A DNA stretch of 64,000 nt from Salticus scenicus (lineage: Eukaryota > Arthropoda > Arachnida > Araneae > Salticidae): contig OZ005648.1 of assembly GCA_963930645.1 (NCBI GenBank), forward strand, positions 4,354,131 through 4,418,130. The letters run 5' to 3'. This document shows, in pieces, positions 47,915 through 60,278 of this stretch; within the stretch, counting starts at the first letter, position 1; each line of letters opens with the position of its first letter. The notes beneath the pieces were generated by a model. The model worked only from the letters and a program-made list of their open reading frames with translations. It was not told the origin of the DNA and ran no database searches. A program made the position numbers and the translations under genes.

Positions 47915-48362
47915 TTAATTATGAATGAACTGTTAATTGAATCACTCATTGAAAAAAATTTTTTTTTTTTTTTAAAGGCAGAAAAATATTTTTTATATAT
48001 ATGTATGTTTTAAGTTATCAGTATCAATGAACTGTTAATACGTATCAGACATTGAAAAATTTTTATTAAATCTAAAAAAAAAAAAAAATATTACTTCTAT
48101 ATTCTTATTCTTATTATATTATATTTCTTTTATTACTATTTATTATATTCTTATTTATTCTTATTCGTTTATATCATTCTTATTATTCATATTCTTTATT
48201 ATTCTTATCATTCTTATTCATATTCTTATTATTCAAATTGTTTAATATTATTATTATCATTATTACTATTATATTTCTTTTTAATTAATTTCTAATATTA
48301 CTGAATTTCTAATATTAACGAATTATTCTTGAATGTAGATTTTTTGTTTTTATTTGTATCTG
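47915..48362 (+). repeat. spacer 35, type II with type I-like arm 2
   Basis: 448 bp. It reads CAATGAACTGTTAATA where other type II spacers have CAATGATCTG. The partner at 52285 shares this. Confidence 0.92.
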
Positions 48363-48795
48363 CTTTTTATGCGGTTTTTGGCCAAAGGACAATTAGAAAC
48401 CAATTCGCTGTTTGCTTTTTATGCGGTTTTTGGCCGAAGCACAATTAAAAAACGGTTCACTGTTTGCTTTTTATGTGGTTTTTGGTCAAAGGACAATTAG
48501 AAACCAATTCACTGTTTGCTTTTTATGCGGTTTTTGGCCGAAGCACAATCAAAAACCGAATCACTGTTTGCTTTTTATGTGGTTTTTGGCCAAAGGACAA
48601 TAAAAAACCGATTCACTGTTTGCTTTTTATGTAGTTTTTGGCCGAAGGTCAATTAAAAACCGAATCACTGTTTGCTTTTTATGTGGTTTTTGGCCGAAGG
48701 ACAATTAAAAACCGAATCACTGTTTGCTTTTTATGTAGTTTTTGGCAAAAGGACAATTAGAATCCAATTCACTGTTTGCTTTTTATGCGGTTTTT
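48363..48795 (+). repeat. monomer block 35, 8 copies
   Basis: 433 bp. It contains CAATTCGCTG near 48404, GGTCAAAGG near 48484 and the untruncated GGCAAAAGGACAATTAG end monomer. Confidence 0.93.
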
Positions 48796-49263
48796 TTTAT
48801 TATGTTTGAACTGTTAATTGAATCAGTCATTGAAAAAAAATATATTTTTTTTTTGAAGGCAAAAAAATATTTTTTTATTTATATATATGTTTTAAGTTAT
48901 CAGTATCAATGAACTGTTAATACGTATCAGACATTGATTTTTTTTTTTTTAATCTAAAAAAAAAATTACTATATCTTCTATATCCTTATTCTTATTATAT
49001 TATATTTATTTTATTACTATTTATTATATTCTTATTTATTCTTATTCGTTTATATCATTCTTATTTATTCTTATTATTCTTATTATTCATATTCTTTATT
49101 ATTCTTATTATTCTTATTCATATTCTTAATATTCAAATTCTTTCTAATTATTATTATCATTATTACTATTATATTTCTTTTTTAATTAATTTCTAATATT
49201 ACTGAATTTCTAATATTAACGAATTATTCTTCAATGTAGATTTTTTGTTTTTATTTGTATCTG
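48796..49263 (+). repeat. spacer 36, type I
   Basis: 468 bp. New variants are TATGTTTGAACTG, TTCTTTTTTAATT and TTCTTCAATGTAG. The GTTTTTATTTG end is otherwise type II. Confidence 0.93.
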
Positions 49264-50319
49264 CTTTTTATGCAGTTTTTGGCCAAAGGACAATTAAAAA
49301 CCGAATCACTCTTTGCTTTTTATGTGGTTTTCGGCCAAAGGACAATTAAAAACCAATTCACTGTTTGCTTTTTATACGGTTTTTGGTTGAAGGACAATTA
49401 AAAACCGAAGCACTGTTTGCTTTTTATGTAGTTTCTGGCCAAAGGACAATTAGAAACCAATTCACCGTTTGCTTTTTATGCAGTTTTTGGCCGAAGGAGA
49501 ATTAAAAACCGAATCATTGTTTGCTTTTTATGTGGTTTTTGGCCAAAGGACAATTAGAGACCAATTCACTGTTTGCTTTTTATGCGGTTTTTGGCCGAAG
49601 GACAATTAAAAACCGAATCACTGTTTGCTTTTTATGTAGTTTCTGGCCAAAGGACAATTAAAAACCAATTCACTGTTTGCTTTTTATGCGGTTTTTGGCC
49701 AAAGGACAATTAAAAACCGAATCATTGTTTGCTTTTTATGTGGTTTTTGGCCAAAGGACAATTAGAAACCAATTCACTGTTTGCTTTTTATGCGGTTTTT
49801 GGCCGAAGGACAATTAAAAACCGAATCATTGTTTGCTTTTTATGTGGTTTTTGGCCAAAGGACAATTAGAAAACAATTCACTGTTTGCTTTTTATGCGGT
49901 TTTTGGCCGAAGGACAATTAAAATCCGAATCACTGTTTGCTTTTTATGTAGTTTTGGGCCAAAGGACAATTAAAAACCAATTCACTGTTTGCTTTTTATG
50001 CGGTTTTTGGCCGAAGCACAATTAAAATCCGAATCACTGTTTGCTTTTTATGTAGTTTTTGGCCAAAGGACAATTAAAAACCAATTCACTGTTTGCTTTT
50101 TATGCGGTTTTTGGCCGAAACACAATTAAAAACCGAATCACTGTGAGCTTTTTATGTTGTTTTTGGCCAAAGGACAATTAAAAACCAATCACTGTTTGCT
50201 TTTTATGCGGTTTTTGGCCGAAGGACAATTTAAAACCGAATCACTGTGTGCTTTTTATGTAGTTTTTGGCCAAAGGACAATTAGAAACCAATTCACTGTT
50301 TGCTTTTTATGCGGTTTTT
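49264..50319 (+). repeat. monomer block 36, 20 copies
   Basis: 1,056 bp. Marker variants are CCGAAGCACTG, CACCGTTTGC, CCGAAGGAGAATT, AGAGACC, GTTTTGGGCC and CCGAAACAC. They recur in blocks 39 and 42. CAATTTAAAACC near 50227 is private. Confidence 0.93.
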
Positions 50320-50812
50320 TTAATTATGAATGAACTGTTAATTGAATCACTCATTGAAAAAAAAATTTTAAAGGCAGATTAAAATTTTAATTTTTTTTTA
50401 AAGGCAGAAAAATATTTTTTATATATATGTATGTTTTAAGTTATCAGTATCAATGATCTGTTAATACGTATCAGACATTGAAAATTTTTTATTAAATCTA
50501 AAAAAAAAAAAAAAAAAAATATTACTTCTATATTATTATTCTTATTATATTATATTTCTTTTATTACTATTTATTATATTCTTATTTATTCTTATTCGTT
50601 TATATCATTCTTATTTATTCTTATTATTCTTATTATTCATATTCTTTATTATTCTTATCATTCTTATTCATATTCTTATTATTCAAATTGTTTAATATTA
50701 TTATTATCATTATTGCTATTATATTTCTTTTTAATTAATTTCTAATATTACTGAATTTCTAATATTAACGAATTATTCTTCAATGTAGATTTTTTGTTTT
50801 TATTTGTATCTG
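50320..50812 (+). repeat. spacer 37, type I/II hybrid with 30-bp insertion
   Basis: 493 bp, the longest spacer. TTTTAAAGGCAGA occurs twice (50366-50378 and 50396-50408). The TTATTC tract has the type I expansion but a type II tail. TTATTGCTATT is shared with spacer 40. Confidence 0.92.
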
Positions 50813-52284
50813 CTTTTTATGCACTTTTTGGCCAAAGGACAATTAAAAACCGAATCACTGTTTGCTTTTTATGTGGTTTTCTGCCAAAGGACAATTAGAA
50901 ACCAATTCACTGTTTGCTTTTTATGCGGTTTTTGGCCGAAGCACAATTAAAAACCGATTCACTGTTTGCTTTTTATGTGGTTTTTGGCCAAAGGACAATT
51001 AGAAACCCATTCACTGTTTGCTTTTTATGTGGTTTTCGGCCAAAGAACAATTAAAAACCAATTCACTGTTTGCTTTTTATGCGGTTTTTGGTTGAAGGAC
51101 AATTAAAAACCGAAGCACTGTTTGCTTTTTATGTAGTTTCTGGCCAAAGGACAATTAGAAACCAATTCACTGTTTGCTTTTTATGCGGTTTTTGGCCGAA
51201 GCACAATTAAAAACCGATTCACTGTTTGCTTTTTATGTGGTTTTTGGCCAAAGGACAATTAGAAACCCATTCACTGTTTGCTTTTTATGCGGTTTTTGGC
51301 CGAAGCACAATTAAAAACCGAATCACTGTTTGCTTTTTATGTGGTTTTTGGCCAAAGGACAATTAAAAACCGATTCACTGTTTGCTTTTTATGTAGTTTT
51401 TGGCCGAAGGTCAATTAAAAACCGATTCACTGTTTGCTTTTTATGCACTTTTTGGCCAAAGGACAATTAAAAACCGAATCACTGTTTGCTTTTTATGAAG
51501 TTTTTGGCCAAAGGACAATTAGAAACCATTTCACTGTTTGCTTTTTATGCGGTTTTTGGCCGAAGGACAATTAAAAACCGAATCATTGTTTGCTTTTTAT
51601 GTGGTTTTTGGCCAAAGGACAATTAGAAACCAATTCACTGTTTGCTTTTTATGCGGTTTTTGGCCGAAGGACAGTTAAAAACCGAATCATTGTTTGCTTT
51701 TTATGTGGTTTTTGGCCAAAGGACAATTAGAAACCAATTTACTGTTTGCTTTTTATGCGGTTTTTGGCCGAAGGACAATTAAAAACCGAATCACTCTTTG
51801 CTTTTTATGTAGTTTTTGGCCAAAGGACAATTAAAAACCATTTCACTGTTTGCTTTTTATGCGGTTTTTGGCCGAAGCACAATTAAAATCCGAATCACTG
51901 TTTGCTTTTTATGTAGTTTTTGGCCAAAGGACAATTAAAAACCAATTCACTGTTTGCTTTTTATGCGGTTTTTGGCCGAAGCACAATTAAAATCCGAATC
52001 ACTGTTTGCTTTTTATGTAGTTTTTGGCCAAAGGACAATTAAAAACCAATTCACTGTTTGCTTTTTATGCGGTTTTTGGCCGAAGCACAATTAAAAACCG
52101 AATCACTGTGAGCTTTTTATGTTGTTTTTGGCCAAAGGACAATTAAAAACCAATCACTGTTTGCTTTTTATGCGGTTTTTGGCCGAAGGACAATTAAAAA
52201 CCGAATCACTGTGTGCTTTTTATGTAGTTTTTGGCCAAAGGACAATTAGAAACCAATTCATTGTTTGCTTTTTATGCGGTTTTT
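50813..52284 (+). repeat. monomer block 37, 28 copies
   Basis: 1,472 bp. It opens with GCAC and GTTTTCTGCC monomers and repeats a GCGG/CCGAAGC/CCGATTC/ACCCATTC series. It then changes to the block 34 pattern near 51.43 kb. Confidence 0.92.
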
Positions 52285-52733
52285 TTAATTATGAATGAAC
52301 TGTTAATTGAATCACTCATTGAAAAAAAATTTTTTTTTTTTTTTAAAGGCAGAAAAATATTTTTTATATATATGTATGTTTTAAGTTATCAGTATCAATG
52401 AACTGTTAATACGTATCAGACATTGAAAAATTTTTATTAAATCTAAAAAAAAAAAAAAATATTACTTCTATATTCTTATTCTTATTATATTATATTTCTT
52501 TTATTACTATTTATTATATTCTTATTTATTCTTATTCGTTTATATCATTCTTATTATTCATATTCTTTATTATTCTTATCATTCTTATTCATATTCTTAT
52601 TATTCAAATTGTTTAATATTATTATTATCATTATTACTATTATATTTCTTTTTAATTAATTTCTAATATTACTGAATTTCTAATATTAACGAATTATTCT
52701 TGAATGTAGATTTTTTGTTTTTATTTGTATCTG
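52285..52733 (+). repeat. spacer 38, type II with type I-like arm 2
   Basis: 449 bp. Partner of spacer 35. It keeps TCTTGAATGTAG although its neighbours have TCTTCAATG. Confidence 0.92.
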
Positions 52734-53166
52734 CTTTTTATGCGGTTTTTGGCCAAAGGACAATTAGAAACCAATTCACTGTTTGCTTTTTATGCGGTTT
52801 TTGGCCGAAGCACAATTAAAAAACAGTTCACTGTTTGCTTTTTTTGTGGTTTTTGGTCAAAGGACAATTAGAAACCAATTCACTGTTTGCTTTTTATGCG
52901 GTTTTTGGCCGAAGCACAATCAAAAACCGAATCACTGTTTGCTTTTTATGTGGTTTTTGGCCAAAGGACAATTAAAAACCGATTCACTGTTTGCTTTTTA
53001 TGTAGTTTTTGGCCGAAGGTCAATTAAAAACCGAATCACTGTTTGCTTTTTATGTGGTTTTTGGCCGAAGGACAATTAAAAACCGAATCACTGTTTGCTT
53101 TTTATGTAGTTTTTGGCAAAAGGACAATTAGAATCCAATTCACTGTTTGCTTTTTATGCGGTTTTT
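52734..53166 (+). repeat. monomer block 38, 8 copies
   Basis: 433 bp. Partner of block 35, with private AAACAGTTCAC and TTTTTTTGTGG near 52820-52845. Confidence 0.93.
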
Positions 53167-53632
53167 TTTATTATGTTTGAACTGTTAATTGAATCAGTCA
53201 TTGAAAAAAAAATATATTTTTTTTTGAAGGCAAAAAAATATTTTTTTATTTATATATATGTTTTAAGTTATCAGTATCAATGAACTGTTAATACGTATCA
53301 GACATTGATTTTTTTTTTTTATCTAAAAAAAAAATTACTATATCTTCTATATCCTTATTCTTATTATATTATATTTATTTTATTACTATTTATTATATTC
53401 TTATTTATTCTTATTCGTTTATATCATTCTTATTTATTCTTATTATTCTTATTATTCATATTCTTTATTATTCTTATTATTCTTATTCATATTCTTAATA
53501 TTCAAATTCTTTCTAATTATTATTATCATTATTACTATTATATTTCTTTTTTAATTAATTTCTAATATTACTGAATTTCTAATATTAACGAATTATTCTT
53601 CAATGTAGATTTTTTGTTTTTATTTGTATCTG
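53167..53632 (+). repeat. spacer 39, type I
   Basis: 466 bp with TATGTTTGAACTG. The T-run is followed by TTATCTAAAA, lacking one A-A step. Confidence 0.93.
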
Positions 53633-54584
53633 CTTTTTATGCAGTTTTTGGCCAAAGGACAATTAAAAACCGAATCACTCTTTGCTTTTTATGTGGTTTT
53701 CGGCCAAAGGACAATTAAAAACCAATTCACTGTTTGCTTTTTATACGGTTTTTGGTTGAAGGACAATTAAAAACCGAAGCACTGTTTGCTTTTTATGTAG
53801 TTTCTGGCCAAAGGACAATTAGAAACCAATTCACCGTTTGCTTTTTATGCAGTTTTTGGCCGAAGGAGAATTAAAAACCGAATCATTGTTTGCTTTTTAT
53901 GTGGTTTTTGGCCAAAGGACAATTAGAGACCAATTCACTGTTTGCTTTTTATGCGGTTTTTGGCCGAAGGACAATTAAAAACCGAATCACTGTTTGCTTT
54001 TTATGTAGTTTCTGGCCAAAGGACAATTAAAAACCAATTCACTGTTTGCTTTTTATGCGGTTTTTGGCCAAAGGACAATTAAAAACCGAATCATTGTTTG
54101 CTTTTTATGTGGTTTTTGGCCAAAGGACAATTAGAAAACAATTCACTGTTTGCTTTTTATGCGGTTTTTGGCCGAAGGACAATTAAAATCCGAATCACTG
54201 TTTGCTTTTTATGTAGTTTTGGGCCAAAGGACAATTAAAAACCAATTCACTGTTTGCTTTTTATGCGGTTTTTGGCCGAAGCACAATTAAAATCCGAATC
54301 ACTGTTTGCTTTTTATGTAGTTTTTGGCCAAAGGACAATTAGAAACCAATTCACTGTTTGCTTTTTATGCGGTTTTTGGCCGAAACACAATTAAAAACCG
54401 AATCACTGTGAGCTTTTTATGTTGTTTTTGGCCAAAGGACAATTAAAAACCAATCACTGTTTGCTTTTTATGCGGTTTTTGGCCGAAGGACAATTAAAAA
54501 CCGAATCACTGTGTGCTTTTTATGTAGTTTTTGGCCAAAGGACAATTAGAAACCAATTCACTGTTTGCTTTTTATGCGGTTTTT
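53633..54584 (+). repeat. monomer block 39, 18 copies
   Basis: 952 bp. It matches block 36 but lacks one 104-bp dimer near 54.12 kb. Confidence 0.93.
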
Positions 54585-55053
54585 TTAATTATGAATGAAC
54601 TGTTAATTGAATCACTCATTGAAAAAAAAATTTTTTTTTTTAAAGGCAGAAAAATATTTTTTATATATATGTATGTTTTAAGTTATCAGTATCAATGATC
54701 TGTTAATACGTATCAGACATTGAAAAATTTTTATTAAATCTAAAAAAAAAAAAAAAAAAATATTACTTCTATATTATTATTCTTATTATATTATATTTCT
54801 TTTATTACTATTTATTATATTCTTATTTATTCTTATTCGTTTATATCATTCTTATTTATTCTTATTATTCTTATTATTCATATTCTTTATTATTCTTATC
54901 ATTCTTATTCATATTCTTATTATTCAAATTGTTTAATATTATTATTATCATTATTGCTATTATATTTCTTTTTAATTAATTTCTAATATTACTGAATTTC
55001 TAATATTAACGAATTATTCTTCAATGTAGATTTTTTGTTTTTATTTGTATCTG
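54585..55053 (+). repeat. spacer 40, type I/II hybrid
   Basis: 469 bp. Hybrid TTATTC tract and TTATTGCTATT as in spacer 37, but without the 30-bp insertion. Confidence 0.92.
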
Positions 55054-55746
55054 CTTTTTATGCACTTTTTGGCCAAAGGACAATTAAAAACCGAATCACT
55101 GTTTGCTTTTTATGTGGTTTTCTGCCAAAGGACAATTAGAAACCAATTCACTGTTTGCTTTTTATGCGGTTTTTGGCCGAAGCACAATTAAAAACCGATT
55201 CACTGTTTGCTTTTTATGTGGTTTTTGGCCAAAGGACAATTAGAAACCCATTCACTGTTTGCTTTTTATGTGGTTTTCGGCCAAAGAACAATTAAAAACC
55301 AATTCACTGTTTGCTTTTTATGCGGTTTTTGGTTGAAGGACAATTAAAAACCGAAGCACTGTTTGCTTTTTATGTAGTTTCTGGCCAAAGGACAATTAGA
55401 AACCAATTCACTGTTTGCTTTTTATGCGGTTTTTGGCCGAAGCACAATTAAAAACCGATTCACTGTTTGCTTTTTATGTGGTTTTTGGCCAAAGGACAAT
55501 TAGAAACCCATTCACTGTTTGCTTTTTATGCGGTTTTTGGCCGAAGCACAATTAAAAACCGAATCACTGTTTGCTTTTTATGTGGTTTTTGGCCGAAGGT
55601 CAATTAAAAACCGAATCACTGTTTGCTTTTTATGTGGTTTTTGGCCGAAGGACAATTAAAAATCGAATCACTGTTTGCTTTTTATGTAGTTTTTGGCAAA
55701 AGGACAATTAGAATCCAATTCACTGTTTGCTTTTTATGCGGTTTTT
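55054..55746 (+). repeat. monomer block 40, 13 copies
   Basis: 693 bp. GCAC start and GTTTTCTGCC. The end is a short-block type with AAAAATCGAATC and GGCAAAAGGACAATTAG. Confidence 0.93.
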
Positions 55747-56218
55747 TTATTATGAATGAACTGTTAATTGAATCAGTCATTGAAAAAAATTTTTTTTTTT
55801 TTTTTTTTAACGCAAAAAAATATTTTTTTATTTATATATATGTTTTAAGTTATCAGTATCAATGAACTGTTAATACGTATCAGACATTGATTTTTTTTTT
55901 TTAATGTAAAAAAAAAAAAAATTACTATATCTTCTATATCCTTATTCTTATTATATAATATTTATTTTATTACTATTTATTATATTCTTATTTATTCTTA
56001 TTCGTTTATATCATTCTTATTTATTCTTATTATTCTTATTATTCATATTCTTTATTATTCTTATTATTCTTATTCATATTCTTAATATTCAAATTCTTTC
56101 TAATTATTATTATCATTATTACTATTATATTTCTTTTTAATTAATTTCTAATATTACTGAATTTCTAATATTAACGAATTATTCTTCAATGTAGATTTTT
56201 TGTTTTTATTTGTATCTG
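55747..56218 (+). repeat. spacer 41, type I variant with type II head
   Basis: 472 bp. GAATGAACTG (type II) precedes CAGTCATTG (type I). It also has TTTAACGCAAAA, TTAATGTAAAA and TTATATAATATT, all shared with spacer 44 only. Confidence 0.92.
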
Positions 56219-57067
56219 CTTTTTATGCACTTTTTGGCCAAAGGACAATTAAAAACCGAATCACTGTTTGCTTTTTATGTGGTTTTCTGCCAAAGGACAA
56301 TTAAAAACCAATTCACTGTTTGCTTTTTATGCGGTTTTTGGTTGAAGGACAATTAAAAACCGAATCATTGTTTGCTTTTTATGTGGTTTTTGGCCAAAGG
56401 ACAATTAGAAACCAATTCACTGTTTGCTTTTTATGCGGTTTTTGGCCGAAGGACTATTAAAAACCGAATCACTGTTTGCTTTTTATGTAGTTTTTGGCCA
56501 AAGGACAATTAAAAACCAATTCACTGTTTGCTTTTTATGCGGTTTTTGGCCAAAGGACAATTAAAAACCGAATCATTGTTTGCTTTTTATGTGGTTTTTG
56601 GCCAAAGGACAATTAGAAACCTATTCACTGTTTGCTTTTTATGCGGTTTTTGGCCGAAGGACAATTAAAAACCGAATCATTGTTTGCTTTTTATGTGGTT
56701 TTTGGCCAAAGGACAATTAGAAACCAATTCACTGTTTGCTTTTTATGCGGTTTTTGGCCGAAGGACAATTAAATACCGAATCACTGTTTGCTTTTTATGT
56801 GGTTTTTGGCCAAAGGACAATTAGAAACCAATTCACTGTTTGCTTTTTATGCGGTTTTTGGCCGAAGGACAATTAAAAACCGAATCACTCTTTGCTTTTT
56901 ATGTAGTTTTTGGCCAAAGGACAATTAAAAACCAATTCACTGTTTGCTTTTTATGTGGTTTTTGGCCGAAGCACAATTAAAATTCGAATCACTGTTTGCT
57001 TTTTATGTAGTTTTTGGCCAAAGGACAATTAAAAACCAATTCACTGTTTGCTTTTTATGCGGTTTTT
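56219..57067 (+). repeat. monomer block 41, 16 copies
   Basis: 849 bp. It contains GGACTATTAAAAACC, CCTATTCAC, AAATACCG and AAATTCGAATC, all shared with block 44. It runs into a type I spacer without the usual GGCAAAAG monomer, a likely recombination junction. Confidence 0.92.
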
Positions 57068-57534
57068 TTTATTATGTTTGAACTGTTAATTGAATCAGTC
57101 ATTGAAAAAAAATATATTTTTTTTTTGAAGGCAAAAAAATATTTTTTTATTTATATATATGTTTTAAGTTATCAGTATCAATGAACTGTTAATACGTATC
57201 AGACATTGATTTTTTTTTTTTAATCTAAAAAAAAAATTACTATATCTTCTATATCCTTATTCTTATTATATTATATTTATTTTATTACTATTTATTATAT
57301 TCTTATTTATTCTTATTCGTTTATATCATTCTTATTTATTCTTATTATTCTTATTATTCATATTCTTTATTATTCTTATTATTCTTATTCATATTCTTAA
57401 TATTCAAATTCTTTCTAATTATTATTATCATTATTACTATTATATTTCTTTTTTAATTAATTTCTAATATTACTGAATTTCTAATATTAACGAATTATTC
57501 TTCAATGTAGATTTTTTGTTTTTATTTGTATCTG
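57068..57534 (+). repeat. spacer 42, type I
   Basis: 467 bp with TATGTTTGAACTG. Relative of spacers 36 and 39. Confidence 0.93.
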
Positions 57535-58590
57535 CTTTTTATGCAGTTTTTGGCCAAAGGACAATTAAAAACCGAATCACTCTTTGCTTTTTATGTGGTT
57601 TTCGGCCAAAGGACAATTAAAAACCAATTCACTGTTTGCTTTTTATACGGTTTTTGGTTGAAGGACAATTAAAAACCGAAGCACTGTTTGCTTTTTATGT
57701 AGTTTCTGGCCAAAGGACAATTAGAAACCAATTCACCGTTTGCTTTTTATGCAGTTTTTGGCCGAAGGAGAATTAAAAACCGAATCATTGTTTGCTTTTT
57801 ATGTGGTTTTTGGCCAAAGGACAATTAGAGACCAATTCACTGTTTGCTTTTTATGCGGTTTTTGGCCGAAGGACAATTAAAAACCGAATCACTGTTTGCT
57901 TTTTATGTAGTTTCTGGCCAAAGGACAATTAAAAACCAATTCACTGTTTGCTTTTTATGCGGTTTTTGGCCAAAGGACAATTAAAAACCGAATCATTGTT
58001 TGCTTTTTATGTGGTTTTTGGCCAAAGGACAATTAGAAACCAATTCACTGTTTGCTTTTTATGCGGTTTTTGGCCGAAGGACAATTAAAAACCGAAACAT
58101 TGTTTGCTTTTTATGTGGTTTTTGGCCAAAGGACAATTAGAAAACAATTCACTGTTTGCTTTTTATGCGGTTTTTGGCCGAAGGACAATTAAAATCCGAA
58201 TCACTGTTTGCTTTTTATGTAGTTTTGGGCCAAAGGACAATTAAAAACCAATTCACTGTTTGCTTTTTATGCGGTTTTTGGCCGAAGCACAATTAAAATC
58301 CGAATCACTGTTTGCTTTTTATGTAGTTTTTGGCCAAAGGACAATTAGAAACCAATTCACTGTTTGCTTTTTATGCGGTTTTTGGCCGAAACACAATTAA
58401 AAACCGAATCACTGTGAGCTTTTTATGTTGTTTTTGGCCAAAGGACAATTAAAAACCAATCACTGTTTGCTTTTTATGCGGTTTTTGGCCGAAGGACAAT
58501 TAAAAACCGAATCACTGTGTGCTTTTTATGTAGTTTTTGGCCAAAGGACAATTAGAAACCAATTCACTGTTTGCTTTTTATGCGGTTTTT
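57535..58590 (+). repeat. monomer block 42, 20 copies
   Basis: 1,056 bp. Same order as block 36, with private CCGAAACATTG near 58092. Confidence 0.93.
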
Positions 58591-59059
58591 TTAATTATGA
58601 ATGAACTGTTAATTGAATCACTCATTGAAAAAAAATTTTTTTTTTTTAAAGGCAGAAAAATATTTTTTATATATATGTATGTTTTAAGTTATCAGTATCA
58701 ATGATCTGTTAATACGTATCAGACATTGAAAAATTTTTATTAAATCTAAAAAAAAAAAAAAAAAAATATTACTTCTATATTATTATTCTTATTATATTAT
58801 ATTTCTTTTATTACTATTTATTATATTCTTATTTATTCTTATTCGTTTATATCATTCTTATTTATTCTTATTATTCTTATTATTCATATTCTTTATTATT
58901 CTTATCATTCTTATTCATATTCTTATTATTCAAATTGTTTAATATTATTATTATCATTATTGTTATTATATTTCTTTTTAATTAATTTCTAATATTACTG
59001 AATTTCTAATATTAACGAATTATTCTTCAATGTAGATTTTTTGTTTTTATTTGTATCTG
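58591..59059 (+). repeat. spacer 43, type I/II hybrid
   Basis: 469 bp. Hybrid tract as in spacer 40, with TTATTGTTATT, one further change. Confidence 0.92.
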
Positions 59060-59804
59060 CTTTTTATGCACTTTTTGGCCAAAGGACAATTAAAAACCGA
59101 ATCACTGTTTGCTTTTTATGTGGTTTTCTGCCAAAGGACAATTAGAAACCAATTCACTGTTTGCTTTTTATGCGGTTTTTGGCCGAAGCACAATTAAAAA
59201 CCGATTCACTGTTTGCTTTTTATGTGGTTTTTGGCCAAAGGACAATTAGAAACCCATTCACTGTTTGCTTTTTATGTGGTTTTCGGCCAAAGAACAATTA
59301 AAAACCAATTCACTGTTTGCTTTTTATGCGGTTTTTGGTTGAAGGACAATTAAAAACCGAAGCACTGTTTGCTTTTTATGTAGTTTCTGGCCAAAGGACA
59401 ATTAGAAACCAATTCACTGTTTGCTTTTTATGCGGTTTTTGGCCGAAGCACAATTAAAAACCGATTCACTGTTTGCTTTTTATGTGGTTTTTGGCCAAAG
59501 GACAATTAGAAACCCATTCACTGTTTGCTTTTTATGCGGTTTTTGGCCGAAGCACAATTAAAAACCGAATCACTGTTTGCTTTTTATGTGGTTTTTGGCC
59601 AAAGGACAATTAAAACCCGATTCACTGTTTGCTTTTTATGTAGTTTTTGGCCGAAGGTCAATAAAAAACCGAATCACTGTTTGCTTTTTATGTGGTTTTT
59701 GGCCGAAGGACAATTAAAAATCGAATCACTGTTTGCTTTTTATGTAGTTTTTGGCAAAAGGACAATTAGAATCCAATTCACTGTTTGCTTTTTATGCGGT
59801 TTTT
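59060..59804 (+). repeat. monomer block 43, 14 copies
   Basis: 745 bp. Block 40 plus one extra monomer, with private AAAACCCGATTC (near 59612) and GGTCAATAAAAAACC (near 59657). Confidence 0.93.
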
Positions 59805-60278
59805 TTATTATGAATGAACTGTTAATTGAATCAGTCATTGAAAAAAATTTTTTTTTTTTTTTTAACGCAAAAAAATATTTTTTTATTTATATATATGTTT
59901 TAAGTTATCAGTATCAATGAACTGTTAATACGTATCAGACATTGATTTTTTTTTTTTTTTAATGTAAAAAAAAAAAAAAAATTACTATATCTTCTATATC
60001 CTTATTCTTATTATATAATATTTATTTTATTACTATTTATTATATTCTTATTTATTCTTATTCGTTTATATCATTCTTATTTATTCTTATTATTCTTATT
60101 ATTCATATTCTTTATTATTCTTATTATTCTTATTCATATTCTTAATATTCAAATTCTTTCTAATTATTATTATCATTATTACTATTATATTTCTTTTTAA
60201 TTAATTTCTAATATTACTGAATTTCTAATATTAACGAATTATTCTTCAATGTAGATTTTTTGTTTTTATTTGTATCTG
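59805..60278 (+). repeat. spacer 44, type I variant with type II head
   Basis: 474 bp. Partner of spacer 41 with longer homopolymers. Confidence 0.92.

Larger units (their letters stand above)
47050..50319 (+). repeat. about 4.37-kb unit, copy 1
   Basis: Spacers at 47915 and 48796 recur 4,370-4,371 bp later, and GCACTTTTTGG at 47075 recurs at 51445. The 8-monomer block and its GGTCAAAGG variant recur too. Confidence 0.85.
51420..54584 (+). repeat. about 4.37-kb unit, copy 2
   Basis: Second copy of 47050-50319. Its long block has 18 monomers rather than 20, a loss of one 104-bp dimer. Confidence 0.85.
53167..57067 (+). repeat. 3.9-4.1-kb unit, copy a
   Basis: Order: type I spacer, 18 monomers, hybrid spacer, 13 monomers, variant type I spacer, 16 monomers. 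The same order returns from 57068. Shared rare variants include GTTTTGGGCC, CCGAAGGAG and CACCGTTTGC. Confidence 0.87.
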
